Positions 34,950-47,933 of a stretch of DNA of 64,000 nt are shown in pieces. The first letter of the stretch is position 1. Each line of letters opens with the position of its first letter. The stretch spans positions 183,881,122 through 183,945,121 of the forward strand of contig CP136069.1 in NCBI GenBank assembly GCA_032622095.1, read 5' to 3'. The position numbers were made by a program, and so were the translations under genes. Under the pieces are notes generated by a model. It was not told the DNA's origin. It was given only the letters and a program-made list of their open reading frames with translations, and searched no databases. This DNA comes from Siphonodentalium dalli. Lineage: Eukaryota; Mollusca; Scaphopoda; Gadilida; Siphonodentaliidae.

Positions 34950-35822
34950 CTTTCATTGTTATGGTAAAACGCATTACCGTCGCCGTTTTCATTCGATGAC
35001 GTAATCACACAACGCCATGACGTCCACATCGGAAGAATGGTATGCAGTCGTTGCAGGCTGAGGGCGTGGATGTTCTCCGAGAACCCGGAATTGAGAACAC
35101 TCTAGACAATGCTTTATGTGTATAATTACATTAGATGTACTCACCCCCTCCGCTGCCTGTCATGGGTGTTTCGCGTATGTGTACACACATTAGACAGCAG
35201 AGAAAATGACTGAGGGCACTGCCCACACCTGCACATTTCCACAGTTTTAACTAGCTTATAGATTTCAATTATATTGTAGACAAAATCTATGTAGACAATG
35301 TGAAGTTAGTTATACTAATCATGTCAGAGTATTACATTGATTATTAATTCAATATATTTACCATTAATGGTAATATCCATGTGTATTGCTCGATTATAAA
35401 GTTAACAAATTTGCTATAAATTAGTTATAATCGGGTTATTGTAATGAGTGATAATATTCATGAGTATTGTATTGATTATGCAGTTAACACAATTGCCATC
35501 TATTAAGTAAAGAGTGATATAGGCTATGACTGCGAATTACATTGATTATCAGTTAACTTAGTAATGCAATTTGGATACAACTAAGAGTGTTATAACGAGT
35601 AATTATAATCCCAATGAATAACTAGCTATTAGATCTTAATTATACTGAAGGCAACAGGCAAATATCCACTTTATGTTCCGATAGGTTAACTTAGTAATAC
35701 AATGATACCTGTAAGCATATTTGGTTGAATTTTGGGAAGTTTTTTGGTAATTAAATGAACTTTATACTGATGTGTAAATTATTAGTATGGAAATATTTTT
35801 CCTTTCCACACTGACGACAGGC

Positions 35823-35980
35823 TCATATATATAAACATAGGGTATAACAAAGTCGAATGGCAATTATAGATGTCTTTCCCCTCCTCCCCTGCCAGCCGTG
35901 GATGTTTCTCGTATGTCGACAAACATTTGATCTGCAGGAAAATGATTCTGGGCACTGCCCATACCTGTATCGAGTGACAG
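35823..35980 (-). CDS. type II zinc-finger terminal exon, unit 7 (intact)
   Basis: AVTRYRYGQCPESFSC: the first zinc-ligand position reads Tyr (TATGGGCAG) instead of Cys, so although the frame is open, the finger lacks one ligand. The rest (NVCRHTRNIHGWQGRRGK) is as in unit 2. Confidence 0.5.
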
Positions 35981-36894
35981 CTCTCATGGGTATGGTAAAA
36001 CGCATTACCGTCGCCGTTTTCATTCGATGACGTAATCACCCACAACGTCATGACGTCCACACCGGAAGCATGGTATGCAATCCTTGTGGGCCAAGGGCGT
36101 GGATGTTCTCCGAGAAACTCTAGACAATGCATTATGCGTATAATTATATTAGATTTACTCACCCCTCCGCTGCCTGTCGTGGATGTTCTGCGTATGTCTA
36201 CACATTAGACAGCGGAGAAAATGACTGAGGGCACTGCCCACACCTGCACCTTTCCACAGTTTTAACTAGCTTTTAGAATTTAATTATATTGTAGACAAAT
36301 TCTATGTACACAATGTGAATTTAGTTATACTATTCATGTCAGAGTATTACATTGATTATTAATTCAACATATTTACCATTAATGATAATATCCATGTGTA
36401 TTGCTCGATTATCAAGTTAACAAATTTGCTATAAATTAGTTATAATCGGGTTATTGTAATGAGTGATAATATTCATGAGTATTGTATTGATTATGCAGTT
36501 AACACAATTGCCATCTATTAAGTAAAGAGTGATATAGGCTATGACTGCGAATTACATTGATTATCAGTTAACTTAGTAATGCAATGTGGATACAACTAAG
36601 AGTGTTATAACGAGTAATTATAATCCCAATGAATAGCTAGCTATTAGATCTTAATTATACTGAAGGCAACAGGCAAATATCCACTTTATGTTCCGATAGG
36701 TTAACTTAGTAATACAATGATACCTGTAAGCATATTTGGTTGAATTTTGGGAAGTTTTTTGGTAATTAAATGAACGTTATACTGATGTGTAAATTATTAG
36801 TATGGAAATATACACTGGCGACAGGCTCATATATATAAACATAGGGTATAACAAAGTCGAATGGCAATTATAGATGCCTTTCCCCTCCTCCCCT

Positions 36895-36995
36895 GCCGGC
36901 TGTGGATGTTTCGCGTATGTCGACAAACATTTGATCTGCAGGAAAATTATTCTGAGCACTGCCCACACCTGAATCGTTTCGCAGCTTTCATGGTA
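36895..36995 (-). pseudogene. type II zinc-finger exon, unit 8 (stop inside)
   Basis: Same TAA after CGQCSE as in unit 4, on an almost identical background, so units 4 and 8 share an ancestor unit that carried the lesion. Confidence 0.55.
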
Positions 36996-37807
36996 ATGGT
37001 AAAACGCATTACCGTCGCCGTTTTCATTCGGTGACGTAATCACCCACAACGCCATGACGTCCACACCGGAAGAGTGGTATGCAGACTGAGGGCGTGGATG
37101 TTCTCCGAGAACCCGGAATTGAGAACACTCTATACAATGCTTTATGTGTATAATTATATTAGATGTACTCACCCCTCCGCTGCCTGTCATGGATGTTCCG
37201 CGTATATCTACACACATTAGACCGCAGAGAAAATGACTGAGGGCACTGCCCACACTGCACCTTTCCACAGTTTAAACTAGCTTTTAGATTTTAATTATAT
37301 TGTAGACAAATTCTATGTACACAATGTGAAGTTAGTTATACTAATCATGTCAGAGTATTACATTGATTATTAATTCAACATATTTACCATTAATGATAAT
37401 ATCCATGTGTATTGCTCGATTATAAAGTTAACAAATTTGCTATAAATTAGTTATAATCGGGTTATTGTAATGAGTGATAATATTCATGAGTATTGTATTG
37501 ATTATGCAGTTAACACAATTGCCATCTATTAAGTAAAGAGTGATATAGGCTATGACTGCGAATTACATTGATTATCAGTTAACTTAGTAATGCATTGTGG
37601 ATACAACTAAGAGTGTTATAACGAGTAATTATAATCCCAATGAATAACTAGCTATTAGATCTTAATTATACTGAAGGCAACAAGCAAATATCCACTTTAT
37701 GTTCCGATAGGTTAACTTAGTAATACAATGATAGCTGTAAGCATATTTGGTTGAATTTTGGGAAGTTTTTTGGTAATTAAATGAACTTTATACTGATGTG
37801 TAAATTA

Positions 37808-38004
37808 TTAGTATGGAAATATTTTTCCTTTCCACACTGACGACAGGCTCATATATTTAAACAGGGTATAACAAAGTCGAATGGCAATTATAGATGCCTT
37901 TCCCCTCCTCCCATGCCGGCCGTGGATGTTTCGCGTATGTCCACAAACATTTGATCTGCAGGAAAATGATTCTGGGCACTGCCCACGCCTGTACCTTTTG
38001 ACAG
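37808..38004 (-). pseudogene. type II zinc-finger exon, unit 9 (ligand lost)
   Basis: The frame is open, but the first Cys is Arg (RYRRGQCPE) and CRHT is CGHT. Upstream deletions near 38060 also shorten the intron. It is probably non-functional as a finger. Confidence 0.55.
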
Positions 38005-38869
38005 CTTTCATTGTTATGGTAAAACGCATTACCGTCGCCGTTTTCATTCGATGACGTAATCCCACGACGTCCACATCGGAAGAATGGTATGCAGTCGTTG
38101 CAGGCTGAGGGCGTGGATGTTCTCCGAGAACCCGGAATTGAGAACACTCTAGACAATGCTTTATGTGTATAATTACATTAGATGTACTCACCCCCTCCGC
38201 TGCCTGTCATGGGTGTTTCGCGTATGTGTACACACATTAGACAGCAGAGAAAATGACTGAGGGCACTGCCCACACCTGCACATTTCCACAGTTTTAACTA
38301 GCTTTTAGATTTCAATTATATTGTAGACAAAATCTATGTAGACAATGTGAAGTTAGTTATACTAATCATGTCAGAGTATTACATTGATTATTAATTCAAC
38401 ATATTTACCATTAATGGTAATATCCATGTGTATTGCTCGATTATCAAGTTAACAAATTTGCTATGAATTAGTTATAATCGGGTTATTGTAATGAGTGATA
38501 ATATTCATGAGTATTGTATTGATTATGCAGTTAACACAATTGCCACCTATTAAGTAAAGAGTGATATAGGCTATGACTGCGTATTACATTGATTATCAGT
38601 TAACTTAGTAATGCAGTGTGGATACAACTAAGAGTGTTATAACGAGGAATTATAATCCCAATGAATAACTAGCTATTATATCTTAATTATACTAACGATA
38701 ACAAGGAATTATCCACTTTATGTTCCTATAGGTTAACTTAGTAATGCAATGATAGCTGTAAGAATATTTGGTTGAATTTTGGGAAGTTTTTTGGTAATTT
38801 AATGAACGTTATACTGATGTGTAAATTATTAGTATGGAAATAATTTTCCTTTCCACACTGGGAAAGGCT

Positions 38870-39155
38870 CATATATATACACATAGGGTATAACAAAGTC
38901 GAATGGCAATTATAGGTGTACTTACCCCCCATCCACTGCCTGTCGTGTATCTGCCTCTTGTGTTTAAACACATTCGACATGCAGGCAATTGATTGTGGGC
39001 ACTACCCACGCCTTACCGTCGCCGTTTTCATTCGATGACGTAATCACCCACAACGCCATGACGTTCACTCCGGAAGCATGGTATGTAGTCTTTGTGGGCT
39101 GACGGCGGGGATGTTCTCCGAGAACCCGGAATTGAGAACACTCTAGACGATGCAT
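38870..39155 (-). pseudogene. type II zinc-finger exon, outermost unit
   Basis: Only the second half of the finger is recognisable (MSNVFKHKRQIHDRQ, H-x4-H). The CxxC half reads through an altered frame. It is the most diverged unit, as expected at the edge of an array. Related to unit 1 by its TGTATCTGCCTCTTG block. Confidence 0.5.
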
Positions 39156-39888
39156 TGAAAAAAGGTCGTATTATGTCATCAGTCTGTCTGTCCGTCCGTC
39201 AATATTTTTGGTTTCCGATCGATAACTTCAGTTTGGATTATTTGATCTGAACCAAAGATGGTATGTGTATTTCCCAGCTAACGATACAGGCCAAGTTCGA
39301 ATATGGGTTCCGTCCAGTTGTTTTAATGTGAGTTACAGCACTTTTTCGACTTATAATTTGACTAATTTCATAACATTTAGGTTTCCGACCGATAACTCCA
39401 GTTTTGATTATTTGATCTCTGAACCAAAGCTGGTATGTGTATTTCCCGTCTAAAACTACAGGCCAAGTTCGAATATAGTTTCTGTCTAATTATTTATTTT
39501 CACACACGAAACAACTGATCTCTGATCACTTACCCATTTTAGCTAACTGTGGAGATATGTATAGAGCTCCCACATTAATACATTTATTTTTCTATTGAGA
39601 AAACGTCAAATTTAATTACAGATAATTTGATCGTGATATATAAGAACGAAAGTGAAGTTAAATCTACCGATTCACGGGATTTTTGAAGTATTTGGAGTTT
39701 GCAGTGGTACACGTATATGTGAAGCGTAATTGTATGAAAGAGAAAATGATGATATTCCTTCTGGTGAATAACAGTATTTATTCAACTGCAACAATTTCTA
39801 TACATTTGTGAGCCTACATGTATACAAAGGATGTATATTCGCTCGACATAAATTGGCCGTTGAGAAGTGTTGTGTAATATCAATTTAC

Positions 39889-39949
39889 CTTGTGTCGGTA
39901 GCCTCGATTGCTGGCGGTAGCGGTGCATTTAAGATGATTTCCGGCAGTG
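39889..39949 (-). CDS. candidate mini-exon, copy A
   Basis: 61 bp between GTTATAG and ACAAG|GTAAAT, open as LPEIILNAPLPPAIEATDT. The aligned copies at 41344-41398 and 43392-43446 keep both splice signals. It could belong to a minus-strand gene whose later exons are the zinc fingers; that link is inference. Confidence 0.3.
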
Positions 39950-40560
39950 CTATAACACAAAATTCATCCAGAATTTTAACTCACTGCAACTGCGGAGATA
40001 AATATAGTTCCCACATTAATACATTTATTTTTCTATTTCTATTGAGAAAATGTCGAATTTAATTACAGATAATTTTATCGTGATGTATAAGAATTAATGT
40101 GAAGTTAAATCTAAAGTCGACATGCCAGAAATGGTCGAAATTCGATTGGTCTTTATTGGTTAATCTGTTGGACAAAGAAGACCAGTTTTGTATTTTTAGA
40201 GAGAATATCTCATACATTGTATATAGTTCGGGTTATACAGAACCTGCATTGATTTGGGATGCAAGAAAAAAATCAAAACTATTTCGAAGTATGGCAAAAT
40301 AAATCTTCTTTCATTATCAAAACAAACAAAATACCGTGACAAAACAAACATACATCAGGACGAATGCGTGTTTACTGAAACTGACAGGTACATATATGTC
40401 GTTTTAACGGAAATCGTTGCACCATCCATGTATATTGTTCCTTCTTGGAAACGTGTAGTTGAATATATGAACATTTAGTTAGTTATCCATTCATCAGCTG
40501 ATTGGTAAAACTACATTTTCCATCATAAAATTCACCGACAAACGTCCAAAATCACAACAG

Positions 40561-40650
40561 CCAGCATGTGCGTCCCCTAATATGAAGTGTATAATTACGT
40601 CACGCTGCCAGCATGTGCGTCCCCTAATATGAAGTGTATAATTACGTAGT
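40561..40650. repeat. 47-bp direct duplication
   Basis: CCAGCATGTGCGTCCCCTAA and the following 27 bases are repeated immediately at 40608. Confidence 0.85.
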
Positions 40651-41343
40651 TCGGTGACATCTGTTGCGTCATTACTGAAATTTAAAAGGGATCGTACAAG
40701 TGGAAATATCACAATGATGAAATTCACGGTGAGCATGTGTCTTTATTAATTATTTTACATGTACAACAAATCATAAACATCTGGACCAACATACATTACA
40801 ATGCATTACAAAGAGCCGATGAATTCAAATTTTATAATCAAGACGGCTGCTAGTGGAAAAGATCTGAATCTTCCAGAAAGCATGGCCATTCCAATATAAC
40901 AGCGAAATAAATAGTTACATGTATGTTGGCAAGCTGAACAACAGCATTTCTAATCACTTACTCATTGTTTAACTCACTGCTAACTATGGATATAAATAGA
41001 GCTCCCACATTATATAATACATTGGTTTTTCTATTGATAAAATGTCGAATTGAATTACAGATCATTTTATCGTGAAATATTTATATGAATGAAAGTGAAG
41101 TATATACAATCTAGCTGTCCGTGGACTTCTGGAAATATTTCGACCTTGCAACGGTAGACCTATAGGTGGAGCGCCATTGCATGAAAGAGAAATACATGTC
41201 GATATCCCTTCTGGAGGATAAGGGTTTTTATCTAACTTCAACTATTTCTATAATCCATTTGTGAGCGTGCATGTATAACAAAGACGATATATTCGCTTCG
41301 CCATCAATTAGATATTCTGGAGTGTTGCGTAATATCAACTTAC

Positions 41344-41398
41344 ACTGTTTGACTGGCCGCGCTTGCAGATAGTGGCGTCGTGCCGATTTCCAACAATG
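41344..41398 (-). CDS. candidate mini-exon, copy B
   Basis: 55 bp between TGTTGCAG and CAGT|GTAAGT, open as LLEIGTTPLSASAASQT. Both junctions are good consensus sites. Same position in the repeat as copies A and C. Confidence 0.3.
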
Positions 41399-43391
41399 CT
41401 GCAACACAAAATACACAAGTCATTACCGATATAGAATAATCATGTTCTCAGAACGAGGAGCATCCTGTATGCATATATGTGTATCTTCTTGTTCATATAT
41501 ATGCTGGTTTATTACTTGAGGTCAACCAGAAGAATCGCATAAAGCTTTGTGACGATCGAATGGGGGTTGTGTCTGTTGTTTGTGCGAAATAATTTAATCA
41601 TGCAACTTTAGAGTAAAACAGAGGATGGCTGTCGCCGGACATGTTTTCACTGAAAACCTTTCAAGTACGATAGTTCCCATCTAAGGGTGATCCTAAACAT
41701 GTCTGTACATGTTAAAACTGTGCAATAAACACTGGTTGCATAGTGAGCCGATGAATTCAAATTGTATATTCAAGACGACTGCTGGCCGTCTTGAATATAA
41801 AAGACTTATACGACACAATATTATCACATGATTAGCACTATTTTTCAATGTAATATTCGAGCGTAATAGACACGTGTAATATCGTCGCGTGCAATGACGT
41901 CACGCTGCTCGTCCACTAAATTCTATTTGAGCATCGGTAAACCTCGGCTCAAATCGAATTTAGTGAACTCGGTTGATAAATTCCGTATAAAATAGTAACT
42001 CGTTTGAGATTCTCTATATCTTCCCTAATTACAATACATTACAAAGAGCCGATGAATTCAAATTTTATAATCAAGACGGCTGCTAGTGGAAATTTTTATA
42101 ACAGATTTCCGAAAATATCGGTAACACCCATGTAGATGCCACATTTAAGGGTCATGTGGAAATTGGTGATGATCGGATAGGGGATGCGACCAAGAAAATG
42201 ATTGACGGGTGGACGGACGCAAGCGTCAGATTATAGCTCAAACTTGACTTCGCCAAGTTGCACTATAATATAAGTTACGGGACACTGGGTGGTCGGATAT
42301 GGTGTCATGTGAGGCAAAGTGAGATCAATATTAGTGTATTAAGTGTAAACTTACGTATATCTGTGGAATCTGTGATGTCATTGCTGAAATTTAAAAGGGA
42401 TCGTACAATAATTATGTTTTATGTACAACACATATCATAAGTATCTTGACCAACGTACATTACGGGTACGGGTGTGAGCTCATTCAAATTGTGCGTTGTG
42501 TTAAATGTCATAATATACGACAAGAACATTGATCAATATTATCATCATTTCCAAGACGACATACAGGTATACATTTAGTAACTTCATATAATTATCGTAT
42601 TTCGCACGGTGACGATAATTTATTAACACATAAACAAAATTTGTCAGTGAAAAATATGTGTGTTAATGCCTCACAAAAGAGGCCACACTATGTGATACAA
42701 TTATTATATAGATCTGTTCTCCTGTATTTCAGCAAGATGATTCACTATTTTTCGCCTGCAATTTAGCCACATGTCACTTCGTGACGCAATGGCATTGCCC
42801 ATAATTCATATATGAGTAACCAATCAGTACAAGTCTTTGACTCAATTTATACAGAACACTTTTTGTTACCGAAACCTTGCAATTTTCATGATCAGTGGGT
42901 CGAATTGTGTAACTATGATCATTCGGGTTATGGTATAATTTCAAAGATCTGAATCTTCCAGAAAGCATGGCCATTCCAATATAACAGCGAAATAAATAGT
43001 TACATGTATGTTGGCAAGCTGAACAACAGCATTTCTGATCACTTACTCATTGTTTAACTCACTGCTAACTATGGATATAAATAGAGCTCCCACATTATAT
43101 AATACATTGGTTTTTCTATTGATAAAATGTCGAATTGAATTACAGATCATTTTATCGTGAAATATTTATATGAATGAAAGTGAAGTATATACAATCTAGC
43201 TGTCCGTGGACTTCTGGAAATATTTCGACCTTGCAACGGTAGACGTATAGGTGGAGCGCCATTGCATAAGGGTATTTATCTAACTGCAACTATTTCTATA
43301 ATCCATTTGTGAGCGTGCATGTATAACAAAGACGATATATTCGCTTCGACATCAATTAGATATTCTGGAGTGTTGCGTAATATCAACTTAC

Positions 43392-43446
43392 ACTGTTTGA
43401 CTGGCCGCGCTTGCAGATAGTGGCGTCGTGCCGATTTCCAACAATG
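43392..43446 (-). CDS. candidate mini-exon, copy C
   Basis: Identical to copy B at every base of the exon and splice sites; it lies in the second copy of the 2.08-kb duplication. Confidence 0.3.
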
Positions 43447-45249
43447 CTGCAACACAAAATACACAAATCATTACCGATATAGAATAATCATGTTCTCAGA
43501 ACGAGGAGCATCCTGTATGCATATATGTGTATCTTCTTGTTCATATATATGCTGGTTTATTACTTGAGGTCAACCAGAAGAATCGCATGAAGATTTGTGA
43601 CGATCGAATGGGGGTTGTGTCTGTTGTTTGTGCGAAATAATTTAATCATGCAACTTTAGAGTAAAACAGAGGATGGCTGTCGCCGGACATGTTTTCACTG
43701 AAAACCTTTCAAGTACGATAGTTCCCATCTAAGGGTGATCCTAAACATGTCTGTACATGTTAAAACAGTGTGCAATAAACACTGGTTGCATAGTGAGCCG
43801 ATGAATTCGAATTGTAAATTCAAGACGACTGCTGGCCGTCTTGAATATAAAAGACTTATACGACACAATATTATCACATGATTAGCACTATTTTCCAATG
43901 TAATATTCGAGCGTAATAGACACGTGTAATATCGTCGCGTGCAATGACGTCACGCTGCTCGTCCACTAAATTCTATTTGAGCATCGGTAAACCTCGGCTC
44001 AAATCGAATTTAGTTAACTCGGTTGATAAATTCCGTATAAAATAGTAACTCGTTTGAGATTCTCTATATCTTCCCCAATTACAATGCATTACAAAGAGCC
44101 GATAAATTTTATAATCAAGACGGCTGCTAGTGGAAATTTTTATAACAGATTTCCGAAAATATCGGTAACACCCATCTACATGTAGATGCCACATTTAAGG
44201 GTCATGTGGAGATTGGTGATGATCGGATAGGGGATGCGACCAAGAAAATGATTGACGGGTGGACGGACGCAAGCCTCAGATTATAGCTCAAACTTGACTT
44301 CGCCAAGTTGCACTATAATATAAGTTACGGGACACTGGTGGTCGGATATGGTGTCATGTGAGGCAAAGTGAGATAAATATTAGTGTATTAAGTGTAAACT
44401 TACGTATATCTGTGGAATCGGTGATGTCATTGCTGAAATTTAAAAGGGATCGTACAATAATTATGTTTTATGTACAACACATATCATAAGTATCTTGACA
44501 AACGTACATTACGGGTACGGGTGTGAGCTCATTCAAATTGTGCGGTGTGTTAAATGTCATAATATACGACAAGAACATTGATAAATATTCTTTCCAAGAC
44601 AACATGAGTATACATCTAGTAACTTAATATAATTATCGTATTTCACACGGTGACGATAATTTATTAACAACATAAACAAAATTTGTCAGTGGAAAATATT
44701 TTATTAATGCCCCATCAAAGAGGCCATGTGATATGTGGCAAAAATATTATATAGATATGTCGTGCATTTCATCAGTATGATTCACTGTTTTCCTCTTGAA
44801 ATTTAGCCACGTGTCACTACCTGACGCCATGGTATGGCCAGGAGTAACCAATCCGTACAAGTATTGACTATTATTCAATTTATACAGAAAACTTTTGATT
44901 ACCGAAACACTAACTTTCATGATCAGTGAAGCGAATTCTGTAACTATGATCATTTAGGTTCTGCTATCATTTCAAAACTCTAAATCTCTCCATGAGCATG
45001 GTCATTCCAATGAAACCGCGTAATAAATATTTATTTTTGCAGCGGCACAACTGATCTCTGATCACTTACTCATTTTAACTCAATTCTAACTTACTGCGGA
45101 GATATGTGCCCATTAATATGAGAGGCAATATATATATCTCCCACTTTAATTAATACATTTATTTTTCTATTGAGAAAATGTCGAATTTATTTGCACATCA
45201 CTTGATCTATCAGAATGAAAGTTAAATCTACCGATTCACAGGCTTTTTT

Positions 45250-45941
45250 AAATATTTATAATTGTAAGACCGACGTATAACCATTGAATGCAACAGAGTA
45301 GGAATTTATGTATATGCGTCGTCTAATTCGCCATGCACAAGCTAATGACTGGTATTGCCTCTCATATTAATGGACACACATATACACATATACTCTCAGT
45401 TCTAAAAGTAATGCATTGTGGGGAGCTATTTTACGCAATAAGTCTCTGAAAGATATGTATTGATTTCCACCTAATGGTTTGATATGGGATATGAGCGAAG
45501 TTTATTCTTTTTAGGCATATATACGTGGTCATATTGACGAGCATAATTATATCACGTTTTGCAGTTAAATCATGCTTAAAACTGTAACATGTCTTATATG
45601 TTATCCTTCCCAGTCTTCTGTAAACAATTAACAGGAGTGTGTCAAAACATGTTTTCTACAACACAACCACCTGCAGATACTGAACTACCTCCACAGACAA
45701 GACTAAGAGGTTGCCTACCTGTTATACAATTGCCTACCGGAGATTATCTGTGGCAGCCACGCATCTTAGGTGGTATGGTGGCCCAGTTGGCCATTGGAGC
45801 TCATGCCCCAGGAGTAGATACTGCCTGCAAGTAAACAATGATGCATTTAGCGTGGATGACCCGATATTTCACAATGAACACAGCCATGACACCAATACGG
45901 GTAATTACACAAAGCTTATTCACCCTGGTTGAGTGGTCGTG

Positions 45942-45987
<46 letters not shown>

Positions 45988-47534
45988 TTTCCGTGCAACA
46001 TTCTAATTCTGTCTCTTTATAGTCTTCACTGAGACACGAAACGTGCCATATTATAGCCAGTAAATGCGACTGCTGCTCTATCGTAACCATTACACCATGC
46101 CGTATGTGAACTTATAGTATATAGAAAATAGGCGTGCGAAGTTAGACACACATGGATATGAAGTGTCATAAGCACAAGCTCACACCACACCGTATATTTA
46201 TGACGTGATAGTAAGTGAAAACTAGGCGTGCGAAGTTAGAAGTTTTCAATATAAACTTATCGAGGACAGCTATGCGTAACCTCATATTTACAATGTAGTA
46301 TGTCTCTAAATGAAACTCGTCCATTCTAATTGTGGTGACTGAAATAAATATTCATCTATACATAAAACATGAAGGAGAAGAAAAACAAATACAGCCATTG
46401 GTAAAATATGAGTGCGTTTGTCTCGTATACAGACAATGGTTCCACAACTAGTTCGGATTTGCCATCATTAGCGAAAACAGCAATTTGATAACACATGCGT
46501 GTAATTTTAACATAAAGGGAGCCATGGCCTTCGGCCCTTCGTAATGGTTCATGTAGAACACGAGTCTGTAAAACTACTATCATCAAGTACATATAAACTG
46601 ACTTCATTATTTCGCTTATCAAACCCATTGTTATGAGACAAAAATTGTCGATAGAAAGTCAAAGTATTCCAATAAGATATCAAACTTTATAGTAAAAGAA
46701 TAATGATATTCAGTATGAAATAGTTTAACATACTACACGATGTTTGTTGACAAATCACTGTACCGGGTTTGTTTACATAACAAATTGTATCTACTATTCC
46801 ATTTTGTTCTTAGTGGTGATGTTTTTCAGACTTGTATACGTCAGCACATTTACCAACTGAGTGCATTGTATCCATATAACATCAATGTCCAGTCCCATTA
46901 ATACCATAGACAAATCATAAGGATATGAAAAGATTATCAACTTTCAGGATCACTTACATAACCCGAGTTTGATCGCTACGTACTATAACACAACCAATAT
47001 CACCATGGTAAGTCATAAACAACAATAATGTAAATCCGTGAATGACTCATCGAACTTAAAGCGATACCAGCTACCAACGGTCAGAATCTTCATCTGATCG
47101 ACAAAGTCCTCTTATAGCATTACAGATTCGAAGTTTTTTAACAGTCCTAATAATTCTGAAGTTTATTCGTGCATGAGTTCCGAACGATATGTCGATTTCA
47201 ATTAATAAACTACATGTAAATATCCACACAAACTGGTGAGATAGCTCACATCACCTGGCATTCTTTAGATCTTGACAGTTTTGTGGTGTAGTTTGATAAC
47301 TTTAACTAGGCCCGACGTGTATCCACATACCACGATACTTACTATGAGTTATTATCCAGTGTTGCCACTGCTACATATATGTTCTTTCTCGGCACAAAAA
47401 AGTACGTGTAACATTCTAATTCGGTCTCTTTATATTCATCACTGCGACACGAAAAGTGTCCGTTTGTTGAACTCATTATCTGAATATTTCACTCGTAAAC
47501 TACTCGTTAATGGGTACTTACAGAAAACAGGGGG
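45250..47534. other. no gene recognised
   Basis: An 81-codon plus frame at 45589-45834 (TQPPADTELPPQTRLRGCLP...) has mixed composition but no known domain. A tandem repeat with GGCGTGCGAAGTTAGA occurs at 46130 and 46225. A block TAACATTCTAATTCGGTCTC is shared between about 46000 and 47410. The minus frame 46356-46628 is unassigned. Confidence 0.45.
45948..45984. repeat. (TA)n microsatellite
   Basis: About 18 TA repeats in a row. Confidence 0.95.
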
Positions 47535-47933
47535 TTAAACGCAGCTGTCTTTTGCGAGAACAGTGTGTTGTCCACCTCCAGACACCATAACGCCGACCAT
47601 GCAATTCTTTAGCTCCAATCCAATCTCAGTCCCACACTGTTGATGCCTCCATGACCTTTGTCGATCTCTCCCTCTCGAGGATGGGGCATTACCCACTGCC
47701 CCAAACACAAGGCAATGGCTTATCGGTGATAAACACCGTATGCATTCCTCCTGCACATACACTGCTTGGCCGCCCGCAGACTTTTGCAGTCCTCTTCTTT
47801 CGAGGATGTGGCCAAATCCAAACTGGCCCACATCCCACTGCCCAGACAGAAGGAAATTCCTTACGACGAACTGAAAATAAATCACATGAAAATGACATGC
47901 AGTAAACGCAGAATAATTATGTGTGCTTGGCAT
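47535..47933 (-). pseudogene. RCC1 fragment
   Basis: Pieces of an RCC1-type beta-propeller (chromatin-bound guanine-exchange factor for Ran). The minus strand shows QWDVGQFGFGHILERR, SSVCAGGMHTVFITD and SGGGQHTVLAKD in different frames. These match the RCC1 patterns G-DVGQLGLG---ERK and AGGMHTV-LT. Frames are broken and blades missing, so it is a gene remnant. It is the probable source of the minisatellite to its right. Confidence 0.6.

Larger units (their letters stand above)
29110..39160 (-). repeat. ~1-kb tandem array of zinc-finger cassettes
   Basis: About ten units of 1005-1045 bp, with a 33.6-34.1 kb unit shortened by deletion. Unit landmarks repeat in order: CTCATATATATAAACATAG, TGATCTGCAGGAAAATGATT, CATTACCGTCGCCGTTTTCA, ACTCACCCCTCCGCTGCCTG, CTGAGGGCACTGCCCACACC, TTACATTGATTATTAATTCA, TTAGTTATAATCGGGTTATT. 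On the minus strand each unit has two C2H2 finger exons: type I (upstream, ends GG|GTGAGT) and type II (downstream, ends in a stop). Non-coding parts are as similar as coding parts, so duplication is recent or homogenised. Confidence 0.88.
39161..40857. repeat. diverged repeats upstream of the array
   Basis: Blocks with CTCCCACATTAATACATTTA and AATTTAATTACAGATAATTT recur at about 39560-39680, 40010-40110, 40995-41110, 43080-43190 and 45130-45240. A short duplicated motif TTTCCGA(T/C)CGATAAC at 39212 and 39383 marks another small repeat. No complete gene. Confidence 0.55.
40858..44990. repeat. 2.08-kb segmental tandem duplication
   Basis: AAGATCTGAATCTTCCAGAA begins at 40858 and again near 42944; the two copies then run in parallel for about 2 kb with few differences (for example ACCTATAGG versus ACGTATAGG, and a 50-bp deletion near 43266). 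Copy 2 decays after about 44700. Each copy also holds AATTACAATRCATTACAAAG and a GATGAATTCAAATT motif. Confidence 0.85.

Noticed and set aside
30455-36162. Repeated 126-codon minus frames overlapping the zinc-finger exons
   Set aside because: They run through introns in a frame different from the finger and contain no zinc ligands; the finger frame has the C-x2-C-x12-H-x4-H pattern.
29110-39160. Possible CRISPR or bacterial repeat array
   Set aside because: Units are about 1 kb, contain splice signals and exons, and have no spacer-repeat alternation of 25-40 bp.
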